A stretch of DNA of 64,000 nucleotides from Pseudomonas lundensis (lineage in GTDB: Bacteria; Pseudomonadota; Gammaproteobacteria; Pseudomonadales; Pseudomonadaceae): NCBI RefSeq assembly GCF_002269125.1, contig NZ_NQKI01000002.1, positions 62,001 to 126,000 on the forward strand, given 5' to 3'. Under the pieces are notes generated by a model. That model was given only the letters and a program-made list of their open reading frames with translations, did no database searches and was not told the origin of the DNA. Every line of letters starts with the position of its first letter. Within the stretch, counting starts at the first letter, position 1. The translations under genes and the position numbers were made by a program. Shown here piece after piece: positions 10,940 to 21,622 of this stretch.

Positions 10940-11175
10940 GCGTTGCTGCACCTCGTCAGCGGTTTGTTTGCGCCGTTGTTTGGCGTGGTGCTGGTGGATC
11001 ACTTCATTGTGCGCAAGTCCCCCCGGCCCTGTTTCGCTGGCCGACGTTGTTGGCATGGTTGGGCGGGGTGAGCGTCTATCACCTGCTGGCCAGTGTGGCC
11101 CCGACGTGGGGGGCGACGTTGCCTGCGTTGCTGGTGGCCGCGGTGTTGCAGTGGGCTTTTGGGCGTCGCCGCTAA
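10940..11175 (+). pseudogene. cytX: 3' remnant of a cytX-like hydroxymethylpyrimidine transporter gene
   Basis: Immediately after thiC, frame 2 reads SGLFAPLFGVVLVDHFIVRK (about 10958-11017). From about 11025 a different frame reads PALFRWPTLLAWLGGVSVYH and continues with membrane-helix sequence to LQWAFGRRR and a TAA at 11173. Together these look like the last two helices of an NCS1-family permease such as CytX, which commonly sits beside thiC in pseudomonads. The first 300 or more residues are gone. The frame change falls at a C6 run (11020-11025); one extra C would restore a single frame. I infer a decayed gene; family assignment is from recalled C-terminal sequence. Confidence 0.65.
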
Positions 11176-11186
11176 AAGCCCCTGAC

Positions 11187-11217
11187 CCCAACGCTCTGCT
11201 GTCGGGAGAGCGTTGGG
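11187..11217. terminator. Perfect 11-bp hairpin between the cytX remnant and a convergent lipoprotein gene
   Basis: CCCAACGCTCT (11187-11197) pairs exactly with AGAGCGTTGGG (11207-11217) around a 9-base loop. It lies between the 3' ends of two converging units. On the minus strand the stem is followed shortly by GGGGCTTTT, a weak T tract. Confidence 0.5.
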
Positions 11218-11226
11218 TCGTGGCGC

Positions 11227-11973
11227 TTACCGCTGTGCAGGGAACCACTCAGGCTTGAGAATCCCGTTGAGGCGCGAGTAAGGGATTTTCAGTTCGACAT
11301 GACCTTCGGAGTACGGCGCAATGCTGTACACATCGTACTTGAGTACAACATTGTCCTTGAGCAAGGCCACGTGCGGGGTCTGCTGGAACGGCCAGGTTTT
11401 TACATATTCAGGATCGTTGCCAAAGCGGGTGCTGATCAACCAGTTGTTATGCGCGACTTTGCCTGCGGCCCAGAAAGCTTTTTCCTGACCCGGAATCAGC
11501 ATGTCCTGCAAGGTCACTTCCCGCTGATCCTTGCGTGAGTAGTTGATGAACCCGCGGCCCGGCATGCCATGTGCGCCACCTGTGTCCAGGTAGCTCGACA
11601 GCTCCACAATCACGAGGTCGTCATGCTGCTCACGTACCTTGGCCTGCAAGTAGCTGCTGTTGCGGCTGTCAGCGGTACGCAAAAACTGCTCGCGGTAGGC
11701 ATTGAGGGACGGCGCCAGTTTGTCTTCGGGCGAGTTGACGGTCATTTTCAACAGGCGGCTTTCGATCAGTGCGTCCAGTTTGGGATCGCCCTGCGGGTGC
11801 ACGGTATCGATATTCACCAACGGGCAGTCCTGGCCCTTGCAGCCGGCCTTAAGCTGCTCCGATGCGTCAGGAGTGAAGGTCAGCGGTTTTGGTGCAGACG
11901 CTTGAAATACGCTTTGGCACGCGCCCAGGGTCAGGGCGATGCAGGTCAGGGAAGCAAACTTTAAAAGCGACAT
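11227..11973 (-). CDS. RsiV-like DUF3298 lipoprotein
   Basis: 248 residues with a lipoprotein signal peptide ending in the lipobox LGAC (Cys about residue 19), so an envelope lipoprotein. The rest resembles the DUF4163/DUF3298 fold of RsiV-family proteins: a segment with SSYLDTGGAHGMPGRGFINY (about residues 126-145) is the characteristic YxGGAHG-like block. In Bacillus RsiV this fold binds lysozyme, but no sigma-factor partner is adjacent here, so function is unknown. The ATG at 11973 is preceded by GAAGGACGACC. It is divergent from nudF. Confidence 0.8.
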   Translation of the reverse strand: MSLLKFASLTCIALTLGACQSVFQASAPKPLTFTPDASEQLKAGCKGQDCPLVNIDTVHPQGDPKLDALIESRLLKMTVNSPEDKLAPSLNAYREQFLRTADSRNSSYLQAKVREQHDDLVIVELSSYLDTGGAHGMPGRGFINYSRKDQREVTLQDMLIPGQEKAFWAAGKVAHNNWLISTRFGNDPEYVKTWPFQQTPHVALLKDNVVLKYDVYSIAPYSEGHVELKIPYSRLNGILKPEWFPAQR

Positions 11974-12193
11974 GGTCGTCCTTCATCAACAAAAGAAAAG
12001 CAAAGTTATGGGGGTTTGACTGCCTGCGAGGGCATCCGTTCGCCACTAAGCTTAAAGGTGCCAATTAGAGTTGGTTTACAGGTGATCCGTCTATCCCTGT
12101 GTCAGAAAAGTGGCTGCATCACGGCGCTTATGCGCGTTAGGATGTGCGATGCCGCGGGCCACCCCGGCAGCCATTTGCCAGCAAGAGGTTTGA

Positions 12194-12817
12194 ATGACGG
12201 ATATCACCAACGCTACGCCCAGCAGTGTCGAGATCGTAAAGCGCGAACAGTGTTTCAAGGGTTTCTATCAGCTGGACCGCGTGCACCTGCGCCACGAATT
12301 GTTTGCCGGTGGCATGAGCCGTGAGATCAGTCGTGAAGTGTTTGTGCGCCATGATGCGGTTTGCGTGTTGCCCTACGACCCACAGCGCGACGAAGTGGTG
12401 TTGATCGAGCAGTTCCGCGTCGGTGCCATGGGCAAAACTGAAAACCCTTGGTTGATCGAACTGGTGGCCGGTTTGATCGACAAGGAAGGTGAAAACGAGC
12501 CTGAACACGTGGCTCACCGTGAAGGCGAAGAAGAGGCCGGTGTGACGTTCACGTCGCTGCGGCCGATCACCCGCTACTTTCCGTCACCGGGTGGCAGCAC
12601 CGAATTTGTGCACCTGTTCTTGGGGCGTTGCAGTACGCACGGCATTGGTGGCTTGCACGGCCTTGAGGAAGAAGCGGAAGATATTCGAGTGACGGTTTGG
12701 GCGTACGAAGATGCGCTACAGGCAGTACGCGATGGTCGAATTTCCAATGCGGCAAGCATCATTGCCTTGCAATGGCTGGCGCTCAATCGCGCCGAGGTGA
12801 GGGGGTTATGGTCGTAA
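12194..12817 (+). CDS. nudF: ADP-ribose pyrophosphatase (Nudix hydrolase)
   Basis: 207 residues. The Nudix box ends REGEEEAGV (about residues 113-121), giving the Mg-binding REUxEExGU signature. The preceding VAGLIDKEGE and the following SPGGSTEFVHLFLG segment are characteristic of ADP-ribose-specific NudF. It hydrolyses ADP-ribose to AMP and ribose 5-phosphate in the cytoplasm. AGAGG lies upstream of the ATG. The 3' end overlaps the next gene by 10 bases, so the two are translationally coupled. Confidence 0.95.
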   Translation: MTDITNATPSSVEIVKREQCFKGFYQLDRVHLRHELFAGGMSREISREVFVRHDAVCVLPYDPQRDEVVLIEQFRVGAMGKTENPWLIELVAGLIDKEGENEPEHVAHREGEEEAGVTFTSLRPITRYFPSPGGSTEFVHLFLGRCSTHGIGGLHGLEEEAEDIRVTVWAYEDALQAVRDGRISNAASIIALQWLALNRAEVRGLWS

Positions 12818-13260
12818 ACGGGGTGCGCGACCGTTATCGGGTCGATCTGATTGGCTTGCAGGCTGCCTGCGAGGCCAATTACGCGCGCCTGATGCGTTTG
12901 TTGCCCGACATGCGCGAGCAGCCTGATGCGCGGCGCATTGCCGTGACCCAGGGCGATCAAATGCTCGGCGTTTTGACCCTCGAAGTGGTACTCGACTGCC
13001 CCTACACCAGCACTTTGCGCGTGCGCCAGGAACACAGCTTGCCGTGGTTGCCGGTGCCTGAGTTGCAGGTGCAGGTGTACCACGACGCACGCATGGCGGA
13101 AGTGATTGGCGCCGAGCATGCACGACGCTTTCGCAGCATCTACCCTTATCCCAATGTCGCCATGCACCAGCCGGACGAAAAAGCCCAGCTCAACGTGTTT
13201 CTGGGTGAATGGCTGAGCCATTGCCTGGCGTGTGGTCATGAATACGCACAAGTCAGATAA
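12808..13260 (+). CDS. DUF1249 (YqiB-like) protein
   Basis: 150 residues, starting at the ATG at 12808 inside the end of nudF, with GAGGTGAGGGGG just upstream. It matches the conserved YqiB/DUF1249 family that sits between nudF and cpdA in Gammaproteobacteria. Recognisable blocks are NYARLMRLLP, LEVVLDCPYTSTLRV, PWLPVPELQVQVYHDARMAE and YPYPNVAMHQPDEKAQLN. No catalytic motif is known. Cytoplasmic; function undetermined. Its constant neighbourhood suggests a tie to nucleotide turnover, which is inference. Confidence 0.9.
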   Translation: MVVNGVRDRYRVDLIGLQAACEANYARLMRLLPDMREQPDARRIAVTQGDQMLGVLTLEVVLDCPYTSTLRVRQEHSLPWLPVPELQVQVYHDARMAEVIGAEHARRFRSIYPYPNVAMHQPDEKAQLNVFLGEWLSHCLACGHEYAQVR

Positions 13261-13324
13261 AGACGAAGTGTCCAGTCGCTGTCCATGAACGAGGCTGTGA
13301 TCGGCAGCGCAAGCAGGCTAATGG

Positions 13325-13330
13325 CATAAT
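13325..13330 (+). promoter_or_regulatory. Candidate -10 element for cpdA
   Basis: CATAAT followed by CGCGCC, 36 bases before the TTG start of cpdA, in the same sequence setting as the -10 candidates of waaA, yqiA, serB, orn and the TRIC gene. Confidence 0.4.
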
Positions 13331-13365
13331 CGCGCCATTCATCGACGTCTCCCGGGAGAGCCACC

Positions 13366-14181
13366 TTGCCGAGTGTTTCCACCCTGACCACTGAAGACCC
13401 GGTGCTGTTGGTGCAGCTTTCTGACAGCCACTTGTTTGCTGACGCAAACGGCTCGCTACTGGGGCTTAACACCGCTCGCAGCCTGCAGCAGGTTATCGAC
13501 TTGGTAGGGGCCGAACAGCCGTCTGTCGACGTGCTGCTGGCCACCGGCGATCTGGCTCAGGACGGCAGCGTCCAGGCCTACCAATATTTTCGCCAGGTTA
13601 CCGCTTCGCTGGCGCCAGTGGCGCGCTGGATTCCCGGCAACCATGACGATGTGCAGCAGATGCGCGAGGCGGCCATTCAAAGCCGTCTGATGGACCCGCG
13701 AGTGGATGTGGGCAATTGGCGTATCACGATGCTGCACTCCAACGTGCTGAAAAAAAGCCATGGTTATCTGAAAGACGACCAGCTTCAGTTGCTGGCGCAA
13801 TCGCTGAGCGAAGCGCCGCAGCGTCATCACCTGATTGGCCTGCATCATCATCCGGTCCCGGTAGGTTGCCAATGGATTGAGCCGATCGGCTTGCTTAACG
13901 CCGAAGCATTTTGGGCCGTGATCGACCGCTTTCCTCAAGTCAAAGCTGTGCTGTGGGGGCATGTGCACCAGCCTTTCGATCAGCGACGCAAGGCAGTCAG
14001 GTTGTTGGCCACGCCTTCAACGTGTTTCCAATTCGCGGCGAACAGCATGGATTTCAAGGTCAGCAGCGAGGCGCCCGGCTACCGCTGGATACGCCTCAAT
14101 CCTGATGGCACTTTGCATACCGGGATCTCGCGAGTAGCGGACTTTGACTTTGAACCCGACTACAGCACGGACAAATATTGA
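13366..14181 (+). CDS. cpdA: 3',5'-cyclic-AMP phosphodiesterase
   Basis: 271 residues. The calcineurin-like metallophosphoesterase motifs appear in order: LSDSHLF (D and H metal ligands), ATGDLAQDG, PGNHDD, LHHHPVP and GHVHQ. CpdA hydrolyses cAMP to AMP and sets the level seen by Vfr/Crp in pseudomonads. The start is a TTG at 13366 with GGGAGAG 5 bases upstream, giving MPSVSTLTTEDP, the N-terminus usual for Pseudomonas CpdA. A -10-like CATAAT sits at 13325. Confidence 0.95.
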   Translation: MPSVSTLTTEDPVLLVQLSDSHLFADANGSLLGLNTARSLQQVIDLVGAEQPSVDVLLATGDLAQDGSVQAYQYFRQVTASLAPVARWIPGNHDDVQQMREAAIQSRLMDPRVDVGNWRITMLHSNVLKKSHGYLKDDQLQLLAQSLSEAPQRHHLIGLHHHPVPVGCQWIEPIGLLNAEAFWAVIDRFPQVKAVLWGHVHQPFDQRRKAVRLLATPSTCFQFAANSMDFKVSSEAPGYRWIRLNPDGTLHTGISRVADFDFEPDYSTDKY

Positions 14182-14233
14182 CTACTGGACAAACTTACAG
14201 ATGATGGGTCGAGTCATTCACCCCGAGTCAGGC

Positions 14234-14239
14234 TAAACT
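14234..14239 (+). promoter_or_regulatory. Candidate -10 element for yqiA
   Basis: TAAACT followed by GCGCG, about 54 bases before the yqiA ATG. The identical 10-mer TAAACTGCGC recurs at 30984 in front of orn. Confidence 0.4.
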
Positions 14240-14292
14240 GCGCGTCTTTCTCAAGGCTGTGTCTGGCTGAATTTGTACTCGGGAGTAATGGC

Positions 14293-14901
14293 ATGTCGGG
14301 TTCCATCTTGTATATCCACGGATTCAATAGTGCGCCCGAGTCGAAGAAGGCCTCGCAGTTGACGTCGGTGATGCAGCGAATGGGCCTTGGCGAGCAGTTA
14401 CGTGTGCCTGCCTTGCATCATCACCCGCGTCAGGCGCTGGCACAGCTGGAAGCGGCCATCGGCGAGCTGGATAGCCCGTTGCTGGTGGGGAGCTCCCTCG
14501 GCGGCTACTATGCGACGTATCTCGCTGAGCGCCATGGCCTTAAAGCCTTGCTGGTGAATCCGGCCGTCAGCCCGCACCGCATGTTTGACGGTTATCTGGG
14601 TACTCAGACCAACCTGTACAGCGGCGAGACCTGGGAGCTGACCCACGATCACGTGAACGCCCTGGCCGAGCTTGAAGTCGCAGCTCCACGTGACCCGCAG
14701 CGCATTCAAGTGTGGCTGCAAACCGCCGATGAAACCCTCGACTACCGCTACGCTGAAAAGTACTACGCAGCGTGTGCCTTGCGCATTCAGGCCGGGGGCG
14801 ATCACAGTTATCAGGGATTTGCCCGGCAACTGCCTGCGTTGCTGAGCTTTGCTGGAATAGCAGCAGAACAGTACCAAGCCATCGACTTTGCAGCCCTGTG
14901 A
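14293..14901 (+). CDS. yqiA: YqiA-family alpha/beta-hydrolase (esterase)
   Basis: 202 residues, the normal size for the YqiA/YcfP esterase family. It begins with the family signature ILYIHGFNSAP. The nucleophile elbow GSSLGGYYA holds the catalytic Ser (about residue 68), and GGDHSYQGF near the end carries the catalytic His. In E. coli YqiA has esterase activity on short acyl esters; the natural substrate is unknown. It lies between cpdA and parE, its conserved location. The ATG at 14293 follows GGGAGTAATGGC. Confidence 0.92.
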   Translation: MSGSILYIHGFNSAPESKKASQLTSVMQRMGLGEQLRVPALHHHPRQALAQLEAAIGELDSPLLVGSSLGGYYATYLAERHGLKALLVNPAVSPHRMFDGYLGTQTNLYSGETWELTHDHVNALAELEVAAPRDPQRIQVWLQTADETLDYRYAEKYYAACALRIQAGGDHSYQGFARQLPALLSFAGIAAEQYQAIDFAAL

Positions 14902-14955
14902 GGCACCCGTCGAATGGCCTTTATTTTCTTCATTTACGACTGACGACGAGACCCT

Positions 14956-16860
14956 ATGGCCACTCCCAGCGCTAGCTCTTATAACGCCGACGCCATCGAA
15001 GTCCTCTCGGGCCTCGACCCGGTGCGCAAACGCCCCGGTATGTACACCGACACCAGTCGGCCCAACCACCTGGCCCAGGAAGTCATCGACAACAGTGTCG
15101 ACGAAGCCCTGGCCGGTCACGCCAAATCGGTCAACGTCATCCTGCACGCCGACCACTCGCTGGAAGTCAGCGACGACGGGCGCGGCATGCCGGTGGACAT
15201 CCACCCCGAAGAAGGCGTCTCAGGCGTCGAGCTGATCCTCACCAAGCTCCACGCGGGCGGTAAATTCTCGAACAAGAACTATCAGTTTTCTGGCGGCCTT
15301 CACGGCGTGGGGATCTCGGTCGTGAACGCCTTGTCGACCCAGGTTCGGGTCAAGGTCAAGCGTGACGGCAACGAGTACCAGATGACCTTCGCCGACGGCT
15401 ACAAAGCCACCGACCTGGAAATCATCGGCACCGTGGGCAAACGCAACACCGGCACCAGCGTCTACTTTGCACCGGACCCGAAATACTTCGACTCACCGAA
15501 ATTCTCGGTCAGCCGTCTCAAGCATGTTCTTAAAGCCAAGGCCGTCTTGTGCCCCGGCTTGCTGGTCACATTTGAAGACAAAAACACCGGCGAAAAGGTC
15601 GAGTGGCATTACGAAGATGGCCTGCGCTCCTATTTGGTCGATGCGGTCAGTGAGTTCGAGCGGCTGCCAGACGAGCCCTTCTGCGGCGCCCTGGCAGGCA
15701 ATAAAGAAGCGGTCGACTGGGCGCTGCTGTGGCTGCCAGAAGGCGGCGACAGCGTTCAGGAAAGCTACGTCAACCTGATTCCAACGGCGCAGGGCGGGAC
15801 CCACGTCAACGGTTTGCGTCAGGGCCTGCTTGATGCAATGCGTGAATTTTGTGAGTTCCGCAGCCTGCTGCCGCGTGGCGTGAAACTGGCCCCGGAAGAC
15901 GTGTGGGAGCGCATTGCGTTCGTACTGTCGATGAAAATGCAGGAGCCGCAATTCTCCGGCCAGACCAAAGAACGCTTGTCGTCCCGCGAAGCCGCCGCGT
16001 TTGTTTCCGGTGTGGTCAAGGACGCTTTCAGCCTGTGGCTCAACGCGCACCCTGAACTGGGCATGCAGTTGGCAGAGCTGGCGATCAACAACGCCGGACG
16101 CCGTCTCAAAGCCAGCAAAAAGGTCGAGCGCAAACGCATCACCCAAGGGCCAGCGTTGCCGGGCAAACTGGCTGACTGCGCGGGCCAGGACCCGATGCGC
16201 GCTGAACTGTTTCTGGTGGAAGGCGATTCCGCTGGCGGTTCCGCCAAGCAAGCGCGGGACAAAGAGTTTCAGGCGATCCTGCCCTTGCGCGGCAAGATCC
16301 TCAATACGTGGGAAGTCGATGGCAGCGAAGTGCTGGCCAGTCAGGAGGTGCACAACATCGCCGTGGCGATTGGCGTGGACCCTGGCGCAGCGGACATGAG
16401 CCAGCTGCGTTACGGCAAAATCTGCATCCTGGCCGACGCCGACTCCGACGGTTTGCACATTGCAACGCTGCTCTGCGCGTTGTTTGTACAACACTTCCGG
16501 CCGTTGGTGGACGCCGGCCACGTGTACGTAGCGATGCCGCCGCTGTACCGCATCGATTTGGGCAAAGAGATTTTCTACGCCCTGGATGAGGCGGAACGTG
16601 ATGGCATTCTTGACCGTCTGGTGGCCGAGAAAAAACGCGGCAAACCGCAAGTCACGCGATTCAAGGGCTTGGGTGAAATGAACCCGCCGCAACTGCGCGA
16701 AACCACCATGGACCCCAACACGCGTCGTCTGGTGCAGCTCACGCTGGAAGACTTCGCCGCGACCTCCGAGATGATGGACATGCTGCTGGCGAAGAAACGT
16801 GCGGGCGACCGCAAGACCTGGCTGGAGTCCAAAGGTAACCTGGCGCAGGTGCTGGCCTGA
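14956..16860 (+). CDS. parE: DNA topoisomerase IV subunit B
   Basis: 634 residues, typical for ParE. A GHKL ATPase N-terminus (VIDNSVDEALAGH, DDGRGMPVDIHPEEG, SGGLHGVGISVVNAL) precedes the transducer domain. The TOPRIM domain has EGDSAGGSAKQARD near residue 420 and DADSDG. With ParC it decatenates daughter chromosomes. The stop shares one base with the next ATG (TGATG), so the following two small genes and parC are read as one coupled unit. Confidence 0.97.
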   Translation: MATPSASSYNADAIEVLSGLDPVRKRPGMYTDTSRPNHLAQEVIDNSVDEALAGHAKSVNVILHADHSLEVSDDGRGMPVDIHPEEGVSGVELILTKLHAGGKFSNKNYQFSGGLHGVGISVVNALSTQVRVKVKRDGNEYQMTFADGYKATDLEIIGTVGKRNTGTSVYFAPDPKYFDSPKFSVSRLKHVLKAKAVLCPGLLVTFEDKNTGEKVEWHYEDGLRSYLVDAVSEFERLPDEPFCGALAGNKEAVDWALLWLPEGGDSVQESYVNLIPTAQGGTHVNGLRQGLLDAMREFCEFRSLLPRGVKLAPEDVWERIAFVLSMKMQEPQFSGQTKERLSSREAAAFVSGVVKDAFSLWLNAHPELGMQLAELAINNAGRRLKASKKVERKRITQGPALPGKLADCAGQDPMRAELFLVEGDSAGGSAKQARDKEFQAILPLRGKILNTWEVDGSEVLASQEVHNIAVAIGVDPGAADMSQLRYGKICILADADSDGLHIATLLCALFVQHFRPLVDAGHVYVAMPPLYRIDLGKEIFYALDEAERDGILDRLVAEKKRGKPQVTRFKGLGEMNPPQLRETTMDPNTRRLVQLTLEDFAATSEMMDMLLAKKRAGDRKTWLESKGNLAQVLA

Positions 16861-17836
16861 TGCGCAGAGCCTTTCTGGCGCTGCTGATGCTGGGCACCAC
16901 GCCGCTGATGGCTGAAACATGGCCTGAACTGGTGTTGGCGTCTGAACACCCGGTTGAAGGGATGCGCGGCGGCAATTTGTCGGGCTTGGCGATGTGCCAG
17001 GGCGAAGTGTGGGCTGTGTCTGATCGAGATGATGATCAGATCTACCGACTCGACACCCGTTATCCCGAGTGGCTGGCCGAAGCGGTGAAAATCCATTTAC
17101 CCCGGCCGCCGCAAAGCGGTTTGCCGTGGGGTGTGCGCATGATGGGCAAAGCCATCAGCCCGCTGCGGGGTGGCGATCTGGACTTTGAAGGCATCACCTG
17201 CGACGCGGCGGGCAACCGTTACGTGGTCAGTGAATCCCATGCGAGCGTGCTGTTGATAGCGCCGCAGGGCAACGCCTCATGGCTGAAAATCGACGCCGGT
17301 CTGGTGCGTCAGGCGCGGGCCAGCGGCATGCTGCTGCATTTCAATGCCTTGTTTGAAGGCATTGCGATCAACCCGCAAGGCAACCAGATCTGGCTGGCGG
17401 CAGAGCGCGAGCGCCGTGGCTTGCTGACCATCCGCAAAAAACAAAGCGTGTGGGACTGCGAAGACGGCTGCGTGATCATGAGTGAAGCGGGGCCGGAACA
17501 GCCGCCACCGCAACTTAAGGCCAAACCGCAGGCCAAGGATTTCGCCGATCTGGCGGTGTTCGAGGGCAAGCTGTTTACCCTGGAGCGCATGGCTTATCGC
17601 GTGTGCCGCCGCACGCCTGCGACCGGGCAAGTGGAGCGCTGCTGGTCATTTGCCGCTGACGCGCTGACCGCGCCGCGCCGTTACGCGTCGGCTTACGGGA
17701 ATGCCGAGGCCTTGAGTGTCGACGCCCAAGGTGCCTGGATCGGTGTCGACAATGGCAATCACGTGCGTGCCGATGGCGAGGCGCGCCCGGTGGTCTGGCG
17801 CTTTGCGGCGCCGCCGGGTGGCTGGAGCGCCCGGTC

Positions 17837-17840
<4 letters not shown>
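16860..17840 (+). CDS. Secreted esterase-like phytase-family protein
   Basis: 326 residues with a Sec signal peptide (MRRAFLALLMLGTTPLMAET, cut after about residue 19), so periplasmic. The rest fits the 'esterase-like activity of phytase' beta-propeller domain: repeated blocks such as LSGLAMCQGEVWAVSDRDDD, DLDFEGITCD, FEGIAINPQG and NAEALSVDAQGAWIGVDNGN. No tight catalytic assignment is possible. It overlaps parE by one base and the next gene by four (ATGA), so it is translated with the topoisomerase genes although the biochemical link is unclear. Confidence 0.85.
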
Positions 17841-20634
<2,794 letters not shown>

Positions 20635-20649
20635 GCCGGTTTAGAGCAC

Positions 20650-20677
20650 CCGATCTGCGTTTTTTCGCGTAGATCGG
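20650..20677 (+). terminator. Weak terminator-like hairpin after parC
   Basis: CCGATCT (20650-20656) pairs with AGATCGG (20671-20677), enclosing GCG, a T6 and CGCGT, and is followed by CTTTG. Modest stability and no proper T tract after the stem. Confidence 0.35.
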
Positions 20678-20814
20678 CTTTGCGGCGCTGGAGTCGGGCT
20701 GGATATTCGCGGATGATATGGCGCACTTGCGGCACCGCCCCATGGCGCTGTGGCCAGCGACTTTTTCGAGAATCACACTGTGGCGCGCCTGATGGCTGCC
20801 ACCTGGATGGAATG

Positions 20815-21519
20815 ATGAACGTTCTGCGCCTTCCTTTAATTGCGTTGCTGACCGGTGTGCTCGGCCTGGCGGGGTGCTCCACGCATCAGCCAGCTGCCTT
20901 GTACCAGCTGGACAGCGGCACTCCCGGTCAGCCCGCGCAAAGCGCCGGCATGGCTGTGGTACTCGGCCCGGTCACCGTGGCTGACTACCTGCAACGTGAA
21001 ACCCTGCTGCAACGTCAAACCGACGGCAGCCTGAGCGCGGCCACCGATGGCCGTTGGGCGGGTAGCCTGTCGGCTGATATCGACCAATTATTGCTTCGCC
21101 AACTGGCCTGGCGCCTGGACAGCCAGCGCGTGGTGTTGGCCCCGGCGCCTGCGAGCTTCGCTCCTGACGTCCAAGTGCTGTTGTCGATCACGCGTCTGGA
21201 CTCTGGCAAAAATCAGCCAGCCATCCTCGATGCGCAGTGGCGTCTGCTCGACCGTCGCGGTCAGGTGCGCGACAACCGCATGGTGCATCTGGAAAAACAG
21301 CACGATGGCACCACGGCCTCTCAGGTCAAGGCGCAAGGCGAGTTGTTGCAACAGTTGAGTCAACAGTTGGCTGTGGCCCTCAAGCCGTTGGCCAACCAGC
21401 CGCCATTGGTGGACGCCCGTAAACCGGAGCCCAAGCCAGCCCGCAAGGATGAATCTGACAAGCCGCGCATTCCGATGGCTTCCCCGATTCGTACAGACAT
21501 GGAAGTGTTCCGCTTCTGA
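20815..21519 (+). CDS. PqiC-like (ABC-type transport auxiliary) lipoprotein
   Basis: 234 residues from the ATG at 20815 (an ATG at 20812 is directly adjacent); upstream in-frame TTG codons do not give a signal peptide. The start MNVLRLPLIALLTGVLGLAGC ends in a lipobox with Cys at about residue 21. The body (LYQLDSG, VVLGPVTVADYLQRETLL, RWAGSLSADIDQLLLRQLAWRL) fits the PqiC/DUF330 family, lipoproteins that partner MCE-domain lipid-transport complexes. No pqiA or pqiB is adjacent, so it stands alone here. It ends in a clear terminator. Confidence 0.82.
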   Translation: MNVLRLPLIALLTGVLGLAGCSTHQPAALYQLDSGTPGQPAQSAGMAVVLGPVTVADYLQRETLLQRQTDGSLSAATDGRWAGSLSADIDQLLLRQLAWRLDSQRVVLAPAPASFAPDVQVLLSITRLDSGKNQPAILDAQWRLLDRRGQVRDNRMVHLEKQHDGTTASQVKAQGELLQQLSQQLAVALKPLANQPPLVDARKPEPKPARKDESDKPRIPMASPIRTDMEVFRF

Positions 21520-21535
21520 GTCAGTGGCCAATAAA

Positions 21536-21564
21536 AAAATCCCGCGAATGTGCGGGATTTTTTT
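21536..21564 (+). terminator. Intrinsic terminator
   Basis: AAATCCCGC, loop GAATGT, GCGGGATTT then a run of T. A perfect stem with a T8 tract, 17 bases after the PqiC-like stop. The leading A run makes it usable on both strands. Confidence 0.9.
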
Positions 21565-21590
21565 TGCAGGTCAAAATTGCTTCACTTCAA

Positions 21591-21612
21591 CCCTCTTCCT
21601 GAGGGTGAGGGC
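21591..21612. repeat. Degenerate copy of a GAGGGTGAGGGC palindromic element
   Basis: CCCTCTTCCTGAGGGTGAGGGC lies between convergent gene ends. Its right half GAGGGTGAGGGCA is identical to the right arm of the 14-bp hairpin at 29841-29873. The left arm is degenerate, leaving only a 5-bp stem. Confidence 0.4.
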
Positions 21613-21622
21613 ATCTGTGAAT

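Noticed and set aside
15493..16920. 475-codon minus-strand frame across parE
   Set aside because: Antisense shadow of a certain gene; no domain signature.
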